A DNA stretch of 64,000 nucleotides from Hydrogenophaga sp. IBVHS2 (lineage in GTDB: Bacteria; Pseudomonadota; Gammaproteobacteria; Burkholderiales; Burkholderiaceae_C), in NCBI RefSeq assembly GCF_002127215.1, contig NZ_NFUT01000003.1:62001-126000 (forward strand), in the 5' to 3' direction. The position numbers and the translations under genes were made by a program. The notes below the pieces were generated by a model, which saw only the letters and a list, made by a program, of their open reading frames with translations, was not told the origin of the DNA and did no database searches. Below, piece by piece: positions 33,601 through 40,491 of the stretch. The first letter of the stretch is position 1. Each line of letters opens with the position of its first letter.

Positions 33601-34696
33601 CACGCTGGCCGGCGACCGCTTGAGCATCGACCGCTTCCGCATCGAAGGCCGGGGCGGGGCCGAGCGCGGCGGTGTGCTGGAAGCCAGCGGCCGGGCCGAG
33701 TTTCCACTCGCCACCATCGACGGCCGGGCCCGCCGGGTGCCGGCCCTGCAGCTGGAAGCCCGGGCCCGCCAGCTGCGCGTGAGCTCCCGACCCGATCGGC
33801 GACTCACCCTCTCGGGCGATGTGCAGGCCGCCCTCAACGGACCGGATCTGCAGCTGCGGGGCAACCTGCGGACCGACACGGCCCTGATCGTCCTGCCCGA
33901 CGAGCTGGCGCCCAGCCTGGGCAGCGATGTGGTGGTGCGCGGCACCGAACGCGCCATCGAACCGGCTGCCGGCCAGCGGATACGACCCGATGTGCAGGTC
34001 GACCTGGACCTGGGACGCGACTTCGCGGTGCGTGGACAGGGCCTGGACACCCGGCTCGAAGGACGCCTGACCCTGCGCAGCACCGTGGCGCTGCCCGCGC
34101 CACGCCTGCTGGGCGAAGTTCGCACCGTCAGCGGCAGCTACCGCAGCTACGGCCAGCAGCTCAGCATCGAGACCGGCGTGCTGCGCTTCAACGGACCTTT
34201 CGACAACCCGACGCTGGACATCACGGCCGTGCGACCCAACTCGGCCCAGCGGGTGGGCGTGATCATCACCGGCTCGGCGAATGCGCCCCGGGTACGGCTG
34301 TTCTCGGAGCCCGACCTGCCCGACAGCGAGAAACTGGCGTGGCTGGTGCTGGGCCGACCCGCCAGCGGGGCGGGCGCCGAGGCCGCGGTGCTGCAGCAGG
34401 CCGCCGCCGCCTTGATCGCCGGTGGTGGCGACCGTCGGGGCGGACTGGCCCAGGCCTTCGGACTGGACGAGATCTCGGTGGGCAGCAGCGGCCTCAATCC
34501 GGACGGCACACCGGCCACCGCGGTCACCCTGGGCAAACGCCTCACCCAGGACCTGTACCTGAGCTACGAACGCAGCGTGGCGGGGGCCGTGGGCACCATG
34601 TCCATCTTCTACGATGTCTCGCGGCGCTTCACGGTGCGAGCGCGTGCGGGCGAAGAAAACGCCCTCGACCTGATCTTCACCCTGCAGTTCGACTGA
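30614..34696 (+). CDS. tamB: TamB-like translocation and assembly module protein
   Basis: 1360 residues. A short cytoplasmic Pro/Ala-rich N-terminus precedes one signal-anchor helix (residues about 25-46, LTAALAGAGVLATAVLAGGW). A very long periplasmic beta-helical/AsmA-like region follows, and the C-terminal DUF490 domain has SYRSYGQQLSIETGVLRFNG and ends LDLIFTLQFD. The length is typical. It partners TamA directly upstream. Composition is very rich in Leu, Ala, Gln and Arg. The start at 30614 is the first that gives a good anchor helix. Confidence 0.92.
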   Translation: MSEPTPRPAPTAAAPPAAAPARALRGLTAALAGAGVLATAVLAGGWFWAGQEGSLAQALQWASRYSQGQSPGATSPASWGRLDAEQVQGSVREGGRIGRLQWQREQLRVEVHDLEIRTGSGFWLYLLTGQGVALEHLGARRLQMDDRRPAPADPAPREPWTSLELPLPVSAMVAVDEIELTGAQSLRLGPVKARYAYASAADHGRLGPHELTGVQHVHGLRIETLHIAGGRYRAQAAMGAQAPLPLRLDVQAEVETQVPGGEPLTLRGKAQVAGTLAGADAALQLTAHLQPAQNQPASPTLAAKARIRPWASQPLDEADLRLHRLDLASLWPGAPVTALGGTVTVQPRPGGWTVQADLQNLSPGPADRRRVPLEQIAAQALWQDTGWTLDRLDARLGGGRLQASGTWTPASESGQRPMTWSGEARLKAVNPAQLWSTLAPAALDGQASARTGASDRAAIDWQVTVQPAGRQPPRSAADALRLRNLQARGRWQPADAGGTLDLAELRLDALDARLQGRGRYGHPAARAEAQWSLSLPGTRLEGDVDLAPDRGDGDVQLDLADAAATRAWLQRLRELPLAGPAIARAWPDIDAAGAARVRLRWQGGLAALGWPGGTPAAQTRVPTVDLALSADRLQLGLVPDDSGARTRLALSATELSLQGPADRLALALRARLAQPAPTARSLGVDLQGRIESAGLPLLQSGRLQLDRAVLDGTQQRTDAPPVGGTLQSLQPLRLRWQTASGLRLETEPARWRLLPRLPGMSGMSAGSVELGWDTLVWQNGALQSRGQLAGLPLAWVDLLTVVDGARNGPLARAGLGGDLVFDGRWDIDLPAQASQPPRIDVQLARRSGDLLVQTDGAFDENNASVQRLPAGIRQAELRLTSQGRDLQARLRWQAERLGEASADLSTQLAPPDREHGAWHWPAAAPVQGRLQASLPQAGLWSALAPPGWRVRGTLAAQATVGGTRSEPRLNGSLEADQVAVRSLVDGIAFVNGQLRATLAGDRLSIDRFRIEGRGGAERGGVLEASGRAEFPLATIDGRARRVPALQLEARARQLRVSSRPDRRLTLSGDVQAALNGPDLQLRGNLRTDTALIVLPDELAPSLGSDVVVRGTERAIEPAAGQRIRPDVQVDLDLGRDFAVRGQGLDTRLEGRLTLRSTVALPAPRLLGEVRTVSGSYRSYGQQLSIETGVLRFNGPFDNPTLDITAVRPNSAQRVGVIITGSANAPRVRLFSEPDLPDSEKLAWLVLGRPASGAGAEAAVLQQAAAALIAGGGDRRGGLAQAFGLDEISVGSSGLNPDGTPATAVTLGKRLTQDLYLSYERSVAGAVGTMSIFYDVSRRFTVRARAGEENALDLIFTLQFD

Positions 34697-34753
34697 GCCG
34701 ACCGCGCGACCACCGATCCGACCCCCCACGGGGTGACCGCCACAGGCCGTCGA

Positions 34754-34759
34754 TACAAT
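34754..34759 (+). promoter_or_regulatory. -10 of tRNA-Arg
   Basis: TACAAT, 14 nt before the mature tRNA 5' end. Transcription would begin about 7 nt upstream of the tRNA. Confidence 0.5.
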
Positions 34760-34773
34760 CCGCGCCTGCCCTG

Positions 34774-34848
34774 GCCGCCATAGTTCAATGGATAGAACGA
34801 GCGCCTCCTAAGCGCTAGATACAGGTTCGATTCCTGTTGGTGGTACCA
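34774..34848 (+). tRNA. tRNA-Arg (anticodon CCT)
   Basis: 75 nt including the encoded CCA. Acceptor GCCGCCA pairs with TGGTGGT using two G-U pairs. Anticodon stem AGCGC/GCGCT with loop CTCCTAA gives anticodon CCT, reading AGG. T-arm CAGGTTCGATTCCTG is intact. It lies between tamB and the convergent PATAN-like gene, 3 bp from that gene's stop. Confidence 0.96.
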
Positions 34849-34851
34849 GCC

Positions 34852-35388
34852 TCAGCCCTGGGTCATGGCCTGGGCGCGCTCGGGGCCGAAGTACAAGGTC
34901 AGCTCATCCCGCAGTGCCTGCATCAGCGGGTCCCAGGCGGTTTCGGGCGGGTGTTGCGCGGTGAGCCCCACGAAGCGCTCGATGCCGTCCACACCCCCCA
35001 TGGTGTGGAATGCCCGCAGGATGTCGTCGAGCTGTTGCGCACGCAGGTTCGAACGCCCGGCGCCCGGGTTGGCCTGGGCATCGAGTTGCTCGATCCACAC
35101 CGACAGCACCGGCATGCCGTCCATGCGCTTGAGCACGTTGGAGCTCACCGGATACCAGCGCTGGCGCAACAGCAGGTGCGCCCGGGCCAGGTGGTCCATG
35201 GCCTGCATGCCCTGGCACTCGCGGGCCTCTGCGGCGGCCAGTTCGCCGCCCACGAAAGACAGGCTGAGCGCTTCCTTGACCGGCTCTGCGCCCTGCGATG
35301 CCGGCTGGGCCTCGATCACCAGGGACAGCAGCCCGGTCTGGCGCTCCTGGTGCAGGCGCAGCAGCAGGGATCGGATGTCGGGGTTCAT
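34852..35388 (-). CDS. PATAN/DUF4388-like protein, paralogue A
   Basis: 178 residues, not recognised as a named gene. The N-terminal half (SLLLRLHQERQTGLLSLVIE, then SLSFVGGELAAAEARE) resembles PATAN/DUF4388 domains, which occur in bacterial signalling proteins. The C-terminal half has FHTMGGVDGIERF, HPPETAWDPLMQALRDELT and YFG. The whole protein aligns along its length with the adjacent gene (35415-35951), also 178 residues, so the pair is a tandem duplication. No membrane segment. It is the last gene of a three-gene minus-strand operon. Confidence 0.7.
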   Translation of the reverse strand: MNPDIRSLLLRLHQERQTGLLSLVIEAQPASQGAEPVKEALSLSFVGGELAAAEARECQGMQAMDHLARAHLLLRQRWYPVSSNVLKRMDGMPVLSVWIEQLDAQANPGAGRSNLRAQQLDDILRAFHTMGGVDGIERFVGLTAQHPPETAWDPLMQALRDELTLYFGPERAQAMTQG

Positions 35389-35414
35389 GGCGTTTCTCCT
35401 GCAAAGCACGGGCC

Positions 35415-35951
35415 TCAGGCGTCCACCACCTGACGGGCCACCGGGTCTCCGAAGTACTGGGCGAGGTGATCCCGGAAGGCCTCCATGAGCTCGTCCCAGG
35501 CCAGGGAGGGCGGATGCTCGAAGATCAGCTCCATGAAGACGTCTGCGCCCTTGAGACCGCCCATGGTCTGGAGGAAGGTCTGGATGGCGAACAGGCGCTC
35601 CAGCCGCACCTGCTCCAGCGTGGCGGGAGCCCCTTCGGGCGGTGCCGGCACGACGTACCGGCTTTCGAAGGACAGGAAGTCCTGCAGGCGGGGCAGTTCC
35701 TGGACCTTCAGGTCGTCGGGGGCGGCCAGATCGAACCACTGCCAGCGGCGCAGAAGACGCGCATGCCTGAGCAGCATCAGGGCTTCGGCGCCCTTCCGCA
35801 GGCGACCGCTCACATGCACGAGTTCGCCTTCGCTCAGCCACACCGTGACGATGTGGGCGGCCGAACCGGAAGCGGTCATCACCAGCAGCAGCATGCCGGA
35901 TCGGCGATCCCGGGCGAGCTGCTGCAGCAGGCTGTACAGCGGCTCGATCAC
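35415..35951 (-). CDS. PATAN/DUF4388-like protein, paralogue B
   Basis: 178 residues. The N-terminal half reads LYSLLQQLARDRRSGMLLLV, then VWLSEGELVHVSGR and a KGAEALMLLRHARLL helix, the PATAN-like pattern of 'makes a gene product, visible charge, then helix'. The C-terminal half shares FLQTMGGLKGADVF, HPPSLAWDELMEAFRDHL and QYFG with paralogue A. Sequence divergence between the two is large but the spacing is kept. The start ATG overlaps the stop of the membrane protein gene (35948), so it is translationally coupled to it. Role unknown; a sensory or signalling adaptor is inferred. Confidence 0.7.
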   Translation of the reverse strand: MIEPLYSLLQQLARDRRSGMLLLVMTASGSAAHIVTVWLSEGELVHVSGRLRKGAEALMLLRHARLLRRWQWFDLAAPDDLKVQELPRLQDFLSFESRYVVPAPPEGAPATLEQVRLERLFAIQTFLQTMGGLKGADVFMELIFEHPPSLAWDELMEAFRDHLAQYFGDPVARQVVDA

Positions 35952-36292
35952 TGCGGCGCCTTGACCTTGAGCAGCGACTTCAGGGAGCGGGCGAACTGGC
36001 GCAGGCCGTTGGCGATGAACAGGAAGCCGATGAGGATGATGACGCGGTGAACCAGTTCGTTGGCTTCGGTGCCGACCTCGAACACCTCGAACAGCACGGT
36101 CTCGATCAGGTGGGCAAAACCCAGGACCACGGCGCCGATGGACACCTGCCGCAAGGTGGACCCGACCGCACCCCGCATCTGCATCTGGCGTGCCGTGGCG
36201 GCCATCCAGAAACCGGCAGCGATGAGCACGACATCCAGTGCATAACTGGCCAGGTGGAGGTATTCGTTCAGGTGGTTCATAGGGTGGTTCAT
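35948..36292 (-). CDS. small three-helix membrane protein
   Basis: 114 residues, unrecognised. Three hydrophobic helices: about residues 15-33 (YALDVVLIAAGFWMAA), 49-68 (VSIGAVVLGFAHLIETV) and 81-98 (VHRVIILIGFLFIANGL). The last two carry histidines at or near the membrane (GFAHLIET; ELVHRVI). The C-terminus is basic. The ATG at 36292 is preferred because AAGGA lies 8 nt upstream; a second ATG four codons later is possible. It heads the operon with the two PATAN-like proteins, so it may be their membrane partner (inference). Confidence 0.75.
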   Translation of the reverse strand: MNHPMNHLNEYLHLASYALDVVLIAAGFWMAATARQMQMRGAVGSTLRQVSIGAVVLGFAHLIETVLFEVFEVGTEANELVHRVIILIGFLFIANGLRQFARSLKSLLKVKAPQ

Positions 36293-36445
36293 GAAGGATC
36301 CTTCGATGGAGCCGCCACCATAAGACTACTTAAACACTAAATTGACGGGTGACGGTCGACGGATACTAGTTTTTTGGAATTCATTTTTGACATCCGGACC
36401 TGGCCACTGGCGGGGCCGGACTCACCGGCCATCGGACGATGGGCT
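36293..36445. other. AT-rich intergenic region upstream of PATAN-like operon
   Basis: 153 bp. Bases 36318-36395 are about 38% G+C in a 70% G+C neighbourhood. The region must hold the promoter of the minus-strand operon but I cannot fix its -10/-35. On the plus strand there are TTGACG (36342-36347) and TTGACA (36387-36392) without convincing -10 partners. Two overlapping hairpins follow fbpB: GGCCGG-ACTCA-CCGGCC (36414-36430) and CCATCG-GA-CGATGG (36429-36442), without T-runs, possibly a weak terminator. Confidence 0.5.
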
Positions 36446-38053
36446 TCAGCGGGCACGCAGCGTGCGGCTGAGCAGGATCACCGGAATCAGCCCGACCAGC
36501 ACCAGGGTCAGGGCCGGCAGGGCGGCTTCACCGAGTCGCTCGTCCCGGGCGAGCTGGTAGGTGACCACGGCCAGGGTGTCGCTGTTGAAGGGCCGCAGCA
36601 CCAGGGTGGCGGGCAGTTCCTTCATGACGTCCACGAACACCAGCAGCAACGCGGCCAGGGTCGCACGGCGCAGCAGCGGTGCATGCACCCGCAGCGCCAG
36701 CGCCAGGCCGGTGGTGCCCAGCATGCGGGCCGAGTCGTCCAGGCTGGCGGGAATGCGCGCATAGCCGCTCTGCACCGACTGCAGCGCCACCGCGGTGAAG
36801 CGCACCAGGTAGGCCCAGACGATCCCCAGCGCCGTGGCGGTGATCCAGTAGCCCACCGAGGTCTGCGGCCAGACGGATTGCACCCAGCCCACCGGCAGCA
36901 GCAGGCCGACGACGATGACCGCGCCCGGCACGGCATAGCCCAGGCTGGCAAGCTGCACCGTGCTGCGGGTCAGGGCACCGGGGCGGGTGCGCGCGGCCAG
37001 GGCCAGCAGCAAGGCCAGCACCGTGGCCAGGGCCGCCGACAGGCCGGCCAGCCACACGCTGTTGAGGGACCACTGCACGAACATGTGCCAGGGCAGATCG
37101 TCCCAGCCGCCCACCAGCGGACGCAGCATGAAGAGCACCGGCAGCACGAAACCGGCCAGGATGGGCAGCAGGCAGACCAGCACCGCCAGCAGGGCCGGCG
37201 TCCCGCGCAGGCGCACCGGCTGCGCTTCCTGGCTGCCGGCGCGCTGGCCGCGCAGCGATGCGAACCGCATGCGGCGCTGGGCACGGTGCTCCAGCCAGAG
37301 CAACACCGCCACGGTGAACAGCAGCAGGGTCGCGAGCTGGGCGGCGGCCAGCCGGTTGTCCATCGCCAGCCAGGCCTTGTAGATGCCGGCGGTGAAGGTC
37401 TGGATGCCGAAATAGCTGGCCACGCCGAAATCGGCCAGGGTTTCCATGAGCGCCAGGGCCACCCCGGCGGCCACGGCCGGTCGGGCCAGCGGCAGGGCCA
37501 CCTCGCGGATGCGCCGGCCCAGCGGTGCACCCAGCAGCCGCGCGGCCTCCATCAGCTGGGCGGCCCGTTCGGCCAGGGCGGTGCGGGCCAGCAGGTACAC
37601 ATACGGGTAGAGCGAGAAGGTGAACACCCAGACCGCACCGGCGGTGTTGCGCACCTCGGGGAACACCCGGCCCCGCAGGCCGAAGCTCTCGCGCAGCCAG
37701 ACCTGCAACGGCCCGGAGAACTGCAGGAAATCGGTGTAGGCATAGGCCACCACATAGGCCGGCATGGCCAGCGGCAGCAGCAGCGCCCATTCAAAGACAC
37801 GGCGCCCCGGAAAGTCGAACAAGGTCACGGCACTGGCGGTGAGCATGCCCACCACCGCCACGCCCAGGGCGACGGCCACACACAGGAGCAGCGAGGTGGC
37901 GGTGTATTCCGGCAGCACCGTGCCGGCCATCTGGCGCAGCACATCCAGTGCTTGGGCGTCAAAGCTGAGCCAGGCCCCCGAGAGCGACAGCACCGGCAGC
38001 ACCAGCAGCAGGGCGAGCACGATCAGGGGCGGCACGAACAACCAGCGCGGCAT
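36446..38053 (-). CDS. Fe3+-type ABC transporter permease, duplicated
   Basis: 535 residues with about twelve membrane helices in two halves, each with an ABC permease EAA loop: EAARLLGAPLGRRIREVALPLARPAV and the equivalent SLDDSARMLGTTGLALALRVHAPLL region. This duplicated single-chain form is that of FbpB/SfuB-type ferric iron permeases. It is divergent from its likely ATPase (38109) across a 55-bp region with an operator-like sequence. No periplasmic binding-protein gene is adjacent. Confidence 0.9.
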   Translation of the reverse strand: MPRWLFVPPLIVLALLLVLPVLSLSGAWLSFDAQALDVLRQMAGTVLPEYTATSLLLCVAVALGVAVVGMLTASAVTLFDFPGRRVFEWALLLPLAMPAYVVAYAYTDFLQFSGPLQVWLRESFGLRGRVFPEVRNTAGAVWVFTFSLYPYVYLLARTALAERAAQLMEAARLLGAPLGRRIREVALPLARPAVAAGVALALMETLADFGVASYFGIQTFTAGIYKAWLAMDNRLAAAQLATLLLFTVAVLLWLEHRAQRRMRFASLRGQRAGSQEAQPVRLRGTPALLAVLVCLLPILAGFVLPVLFMLRPLVGGWDDLPWHMFVQWSLNSVWLAGLSAALATVLALLLALAARTRPGALTRSTVQLASLGYAVPGAVIVVGLLLPVGWVQSVWPQTSVGYWITATALGIVWAYLVRFTAVALQSVQSGYARIPASLDDSARMLGTTGLALALRVHAPLLRRATLAALLLVFVDVMKELPATLVLRPFNSDTLAVVTYQLARDERLGEAALPALTLVLVGLIPVILLSRTLRAR

Positions 38054-38076
38054 GGACTTTGACCTCGGTCAACACA

Positions 38077-38101
38077 AATGAGAATTGTAGTTATCTACAA
38101 T
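38077..38101. promoter_or_regulatory. Fur-like box and palindrome between divergent iron-ABC genes
   Basis: AATGAGAATTGTAGTTATC (38077-38095) matches 11 of 19 positions of the Fur consensus by my hand alignment. TTGTAG-TTAT-CTACAA (38085-38100) is a perfect inverted repeat overlapping it. Its right end forms TACAAT (38096-38101), a -10-like hexamer 7 nt before the ATPase ATG. Binding here would block transcription of the ATPase gene and lies 24-48 nt from the permease start. Iron regulation is an inference. Confidence 0.5.
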
Positions 38102-38108
38102 CGTCCTC

Positions 38109-39230
38109 ATGTTCCTCGACGTCTCCCAGCTCCAGGTCCGCTACGGCCAGCAGCCCACTGCAGCGGTGGACGGCGTGAGCCTGGGTCTGCGCGCCGGCGA
38201 GATCGGCGTGCTCATCGGCCCCTCCGGCTGCGGCAAGACCACCCTGCTGCGCGCGGTGGCCGGTCTGGAACGGGCCAGCGGCGGACGCATCGTGCTCGGG
38301 GGCGAGACGGTGAGCGAGCCCTCACGCCACGTGCCGGCCGAACAGCGCCGCATCGGCATGGTGTTCCAGGATTACGCCCTGTTCCCGCACCTGGACGTGG
38401 GCCGCAACGTGGCCTTCGGCATCGACCGCCTGCCCCGCCGCGAGCGCGAGGCCCGGGTGACCGAGGTGCTCAAGCTGGTCGGCCTGGACGGCCTGCAGTC
38501 CCGTTATCCGCACGAACTCTCGGGCGGCCAGCAGCAGCGCGTGGCCCTGGCCCGCGCGCTGGCGCCCAATCCGCGCCTGCTGTTGCTGGACGAGCCTTTC
38601 TCCAACCTCGATGTCGACCTGCGCGAACGCCTGGCGCACGAGGTGCGAGGCATCCTGAAGGCGGCCAACGCCACCGCGCTGTTCGTGACCCACGACCAGC
38701 TCGAGGCGTTCGCCATCGGCGACCGCATCGGTGTCATGCACGAAGGCCACCTGCACCAGTGGGACGACGCCTATGCGCTCTACCACCGGCCGGCCACCCG
38801 TTTCGTGGCCGAGTTCATCGGCCACGGGGTGTTCGCTCCGGCCCAGATCCGCCTCGATGGCCAGGAGGTGTCGGTCCAGACGCCGCTGGGCCGGCTGCAG
38901 GATGTGGAGGAGTGCCCCCTGCCCACCGCCTACGAGGCCGGCCTGTGCGATGTACTGCTGCGGGCCGACGACATCGTCCACGACGACGATGCGCCGGTGA
39001 AGGCCCAGATCATCCGCAAGGCATTCCGGGGCTCGGAGTTCCTCTACACGCTGCGGCTGTCGTCGGGCGAGGTGCTGATGACGCACGTGCCGTCCCACCA
39101 CAACCACGCGCTGGGCGAATGGATCGGCATCCGCGCCGAGGTCGAGCACGTGGTGACGTTCGAGCGCGGGGGCGGGGCCGCCAGTCCGCCGGCCTCGGGC
39201 GTGGCGCGCCAGCCGGTCTCGCCGGCCTGA
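38109..39230 (+). CDS. Fe3+-type ABC transporter ATP-binding protein
   Basis: 373 residues. Walker A is GPSGCGKTTLLRAV (residues about 38-51), the signature LSGGQQQRVALARAL, Walker B LLLLDEPFSNLD and the H-loop FVTHDQLEAF. A C-terminal TOBE-like domain follows (residues about 250-350). It resembles FbpC-type importers of ferric iron and fits the permease encoded divergently. A TACAAT sits 7 nt before its ATG, suggesting a leaderless transcript. The C-terminus ends 5 bp before the convergent PCu(A)C gene. Confidence 0.92.
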   Translation: MFLDVSQLQVRYGQQPTAAVDGVSLGLRAGEIGVLIGPSGCGKTTLLRAVAGLERASGGRIVLGGETVSEPSRHVPAEQRRIGMVFQDYALFPHLDVGRNVAFGIDRLPRREREARVTEVLKLVGLDGLQSRYPHELSGGQQQRVALARALAPNPRLLLLDEPFSNLDVDLRERLAHEVRGILKAANATALFVTHDQLEAFAIGDRIGVMHEGHLHQWDDAYALYHRPATRFVAEFIGHGVFAPAQIRLDGQEVSVQTPLGRLQDVEECPLPTAYEAGLCDVLLRADDIVHDDDAPVKAQIIRKAFRGSEFLYTLRLSSGEVLMTHVPSHHNHALGEWIGIRAEVEHVVTFERGGGAASPPASGVARQPVSPA

Positions 39231-39235
39231 ATCCT

Positions 39236-39709
39236 TCAGTGCTTGTGGCCGGCCTGGCCACCGTGGGCACTGCCATGGCCGGCCGGCATGGCCATCGCCC
39301 TGGCCTTGACCTCCAGGTTCTGGCGCTTCCCGTCGGGCGACTCCAGGGTCAGGTTGATCGGCAGCACGTCACCCGCCTTCACCGGGGCCTTGAGGTCCAT
39401 CAGCATCACATGCAGGCCACCCGGCTTGAGTTCCACCGCCTGACCGGCCGGCAGCGACAGGGCCTGGACCGCACGCATCTTCATCACGTCCTTGTCCATG
39501 AACATCTCGTGGATCTCGACGATGCCGGCCGCCGGTGAACTCACCTCCACGACCTTGAGCGGGCTGGCGGCCGTGAGCTTCATGTAGGCGCCGGTGGCCG
39601 ACTGCTGGGACACGGTGGGCCGGGCCCAGGCGTCCTTCACATCGACAGTGACACTCTGGGCAAACGCGGGCGCAGCGGCCAGCAGGACGGTCAGGAACAG
39701 GGATTTCAT
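39236..39709 (-). CDS. PCu(A)C periplasmic copper chaperone
   Basis: 157 residues. The signal peptide is residues 1-17 (cleavage after AFA). The Cu(I) site of the DUF461/PCu(A)C family is complete: H67-x10-M78-x21-H100-x-M102. A His-rich tail (HGSAHGGQAGHKH) ends the protein and may give a second metal site. The family delivers copper to SCO or to the CuA site of oxidase, which fits the cox genes at 10-19 kb although those are not adjacent. No co-transcribed partner is visible. Confidence 0.93.
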   Translation of the reverse strand: MKSLFLTVLLAAAPAFAQSVTVDVKDAWARPTVSQQSATGAYMKLTAASPLKVVEVSSPAAGIVEIHEMFMDKDVMKMRAVQALSLPAGQAVELKPGGLHVMLMDLKAPVKAGDVLPINLTLESPDGKRQNLEVKARAMAMPAGHGSAHGGQAGHKH

Positions 39710-39738
39710 GGCATGGACTCCAGGGGGTCGGAAACGGG

Positions 39739-39765
39739 ACCGGGGCAGTGTATCGCCGCCCCGGT
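39739..39765. repeat. inverted repeat upstream of GST gene
   Basis: ACCGGGGC (39739-39746) and GCCCCGGT (39758-39765), perfect 8-bp arms around an 11-nt loop, between the divergent PCu(A)C and GST genes. Candidate operator; no regulator is known. Confidence 0.35.
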
Positions 39766-39830
39766 CATGCACGCGACTCGGTCCGGTGCGGCTGCGCCCT
39801 AGCATGTGGTTCTTCCACAGGAGACACCCC

Positions 39831-40478
39831 ATGATCCAGCTCTGCGGCTTTGCGGCCAGCAACTATTACAACAAGGTCAAGCTGGCCTTGCTCGAGAAGA
39901 ACGTGCCTTTCGAAGAGCAGCTGGTCTGGGTCGGACAGACCGATGCCGCCGCCAGCCCGCTGGGCAAGGTGCCCTACATCGTGACCCCGCAGGGTCCGAT
40001 CTCGGAATCGACCGTGATCCTCGAGTACATCGAGCAGGCCCATCCGCAGCACCCGCTGCTGCCGGCCGACCCGTTCGCCGCCGCCAAGGTGCGTGAACTG
40101 GTGCGCTACCTCGAACTGCACCTGGAGCTGGTGGCCCGCAACCTCTACCCCGAGGCCTTCTTCGGCGGCAAGGTGAGCGACGCGGCCAAGGAGAAGACGC
40201 TGGCCCAGCTGGAGAAGAACATCGCGGCCTTCGCCACGCTGGCGCGCTTCGCGCCCTTCGTGGCCGGCGACAGCTTCACCCTGGCCGACTGTGCCGCCGC
40301 GGTGCATCTGCCGCTGGTGGGCAGCGCCACCAAGGTCATCTATGGCCGCGATCTGCTGGCAGGCCTGCCGGTGCGGGACTACCTGCAGCAGATCAACGAG
40401 CGCCCCGCCGTGGCCCGGGTCAATGCCGACCGCAAGGCCAACACGGCGCTGATGATGCAGCGCGCCAAGGGCGGCTGA
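39831..40478 (+). CDS. glutathione S-transferase family protein
   Basis: 215 residues. The N-terminal thioredoxin-like domain (residues 1-80) has the expected SNYYNKVKLALLEKNVPFEE and PYIVTPQGPISESTVILEYI, where ES binds the glutathione glutamate. A helical C-terminal domain follows. AGGAG lies 10 nt before the ATG. The substrate cannot be predicted. Divergent from PCu(A)C and convergent with plsC; an inverted repeat containing both stop codons (40475-40491) separates the latter pair. Confidence 0.92.
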   Translation: MIQLCGFAASNYYNKVKLALLEKNVPFEEQLVWVGQTDAAASPLGKVPYIVTPQGPISESTVILEYIEQAHPQHPLLPADPFAAAKVRELVRYLELHLELVARNLYPEAFFGGKVSDAAKEKTLAQLEKNIAAFATLARFAPFVAGDSFTLADCAAAVHLPLVGSATKVIYGRDLLAGLPVRDYLQQINERPAVARVNADRKANTALMMQRAKGG

Positions 40479-40491
40479 CCCGGCGGGTCAG
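40475..40491. terminator. hairpin spanning convergent GST and plsC stop codons
   Basis: CTGACCC-GGC-GGGTCAG, a perfect 7-bp stem that contains the stop codon of each gene. No T-run, so intrinsic termination is weak at best. Confidence 0.35.

Noticed and set aside
34774-34848. Integration site at tRNA-Arg
   Set aside because: No integrase or duplicated tRNA end in the window; flanked by tamB and the PATAN-like operon.
36374-38062. 562-codon plus-strand frame opposite the iron-ABC permease
   Set aside because: Gln/His/Gly-rich shadow; the permease on the minus strand has membrane helices and permease loops.
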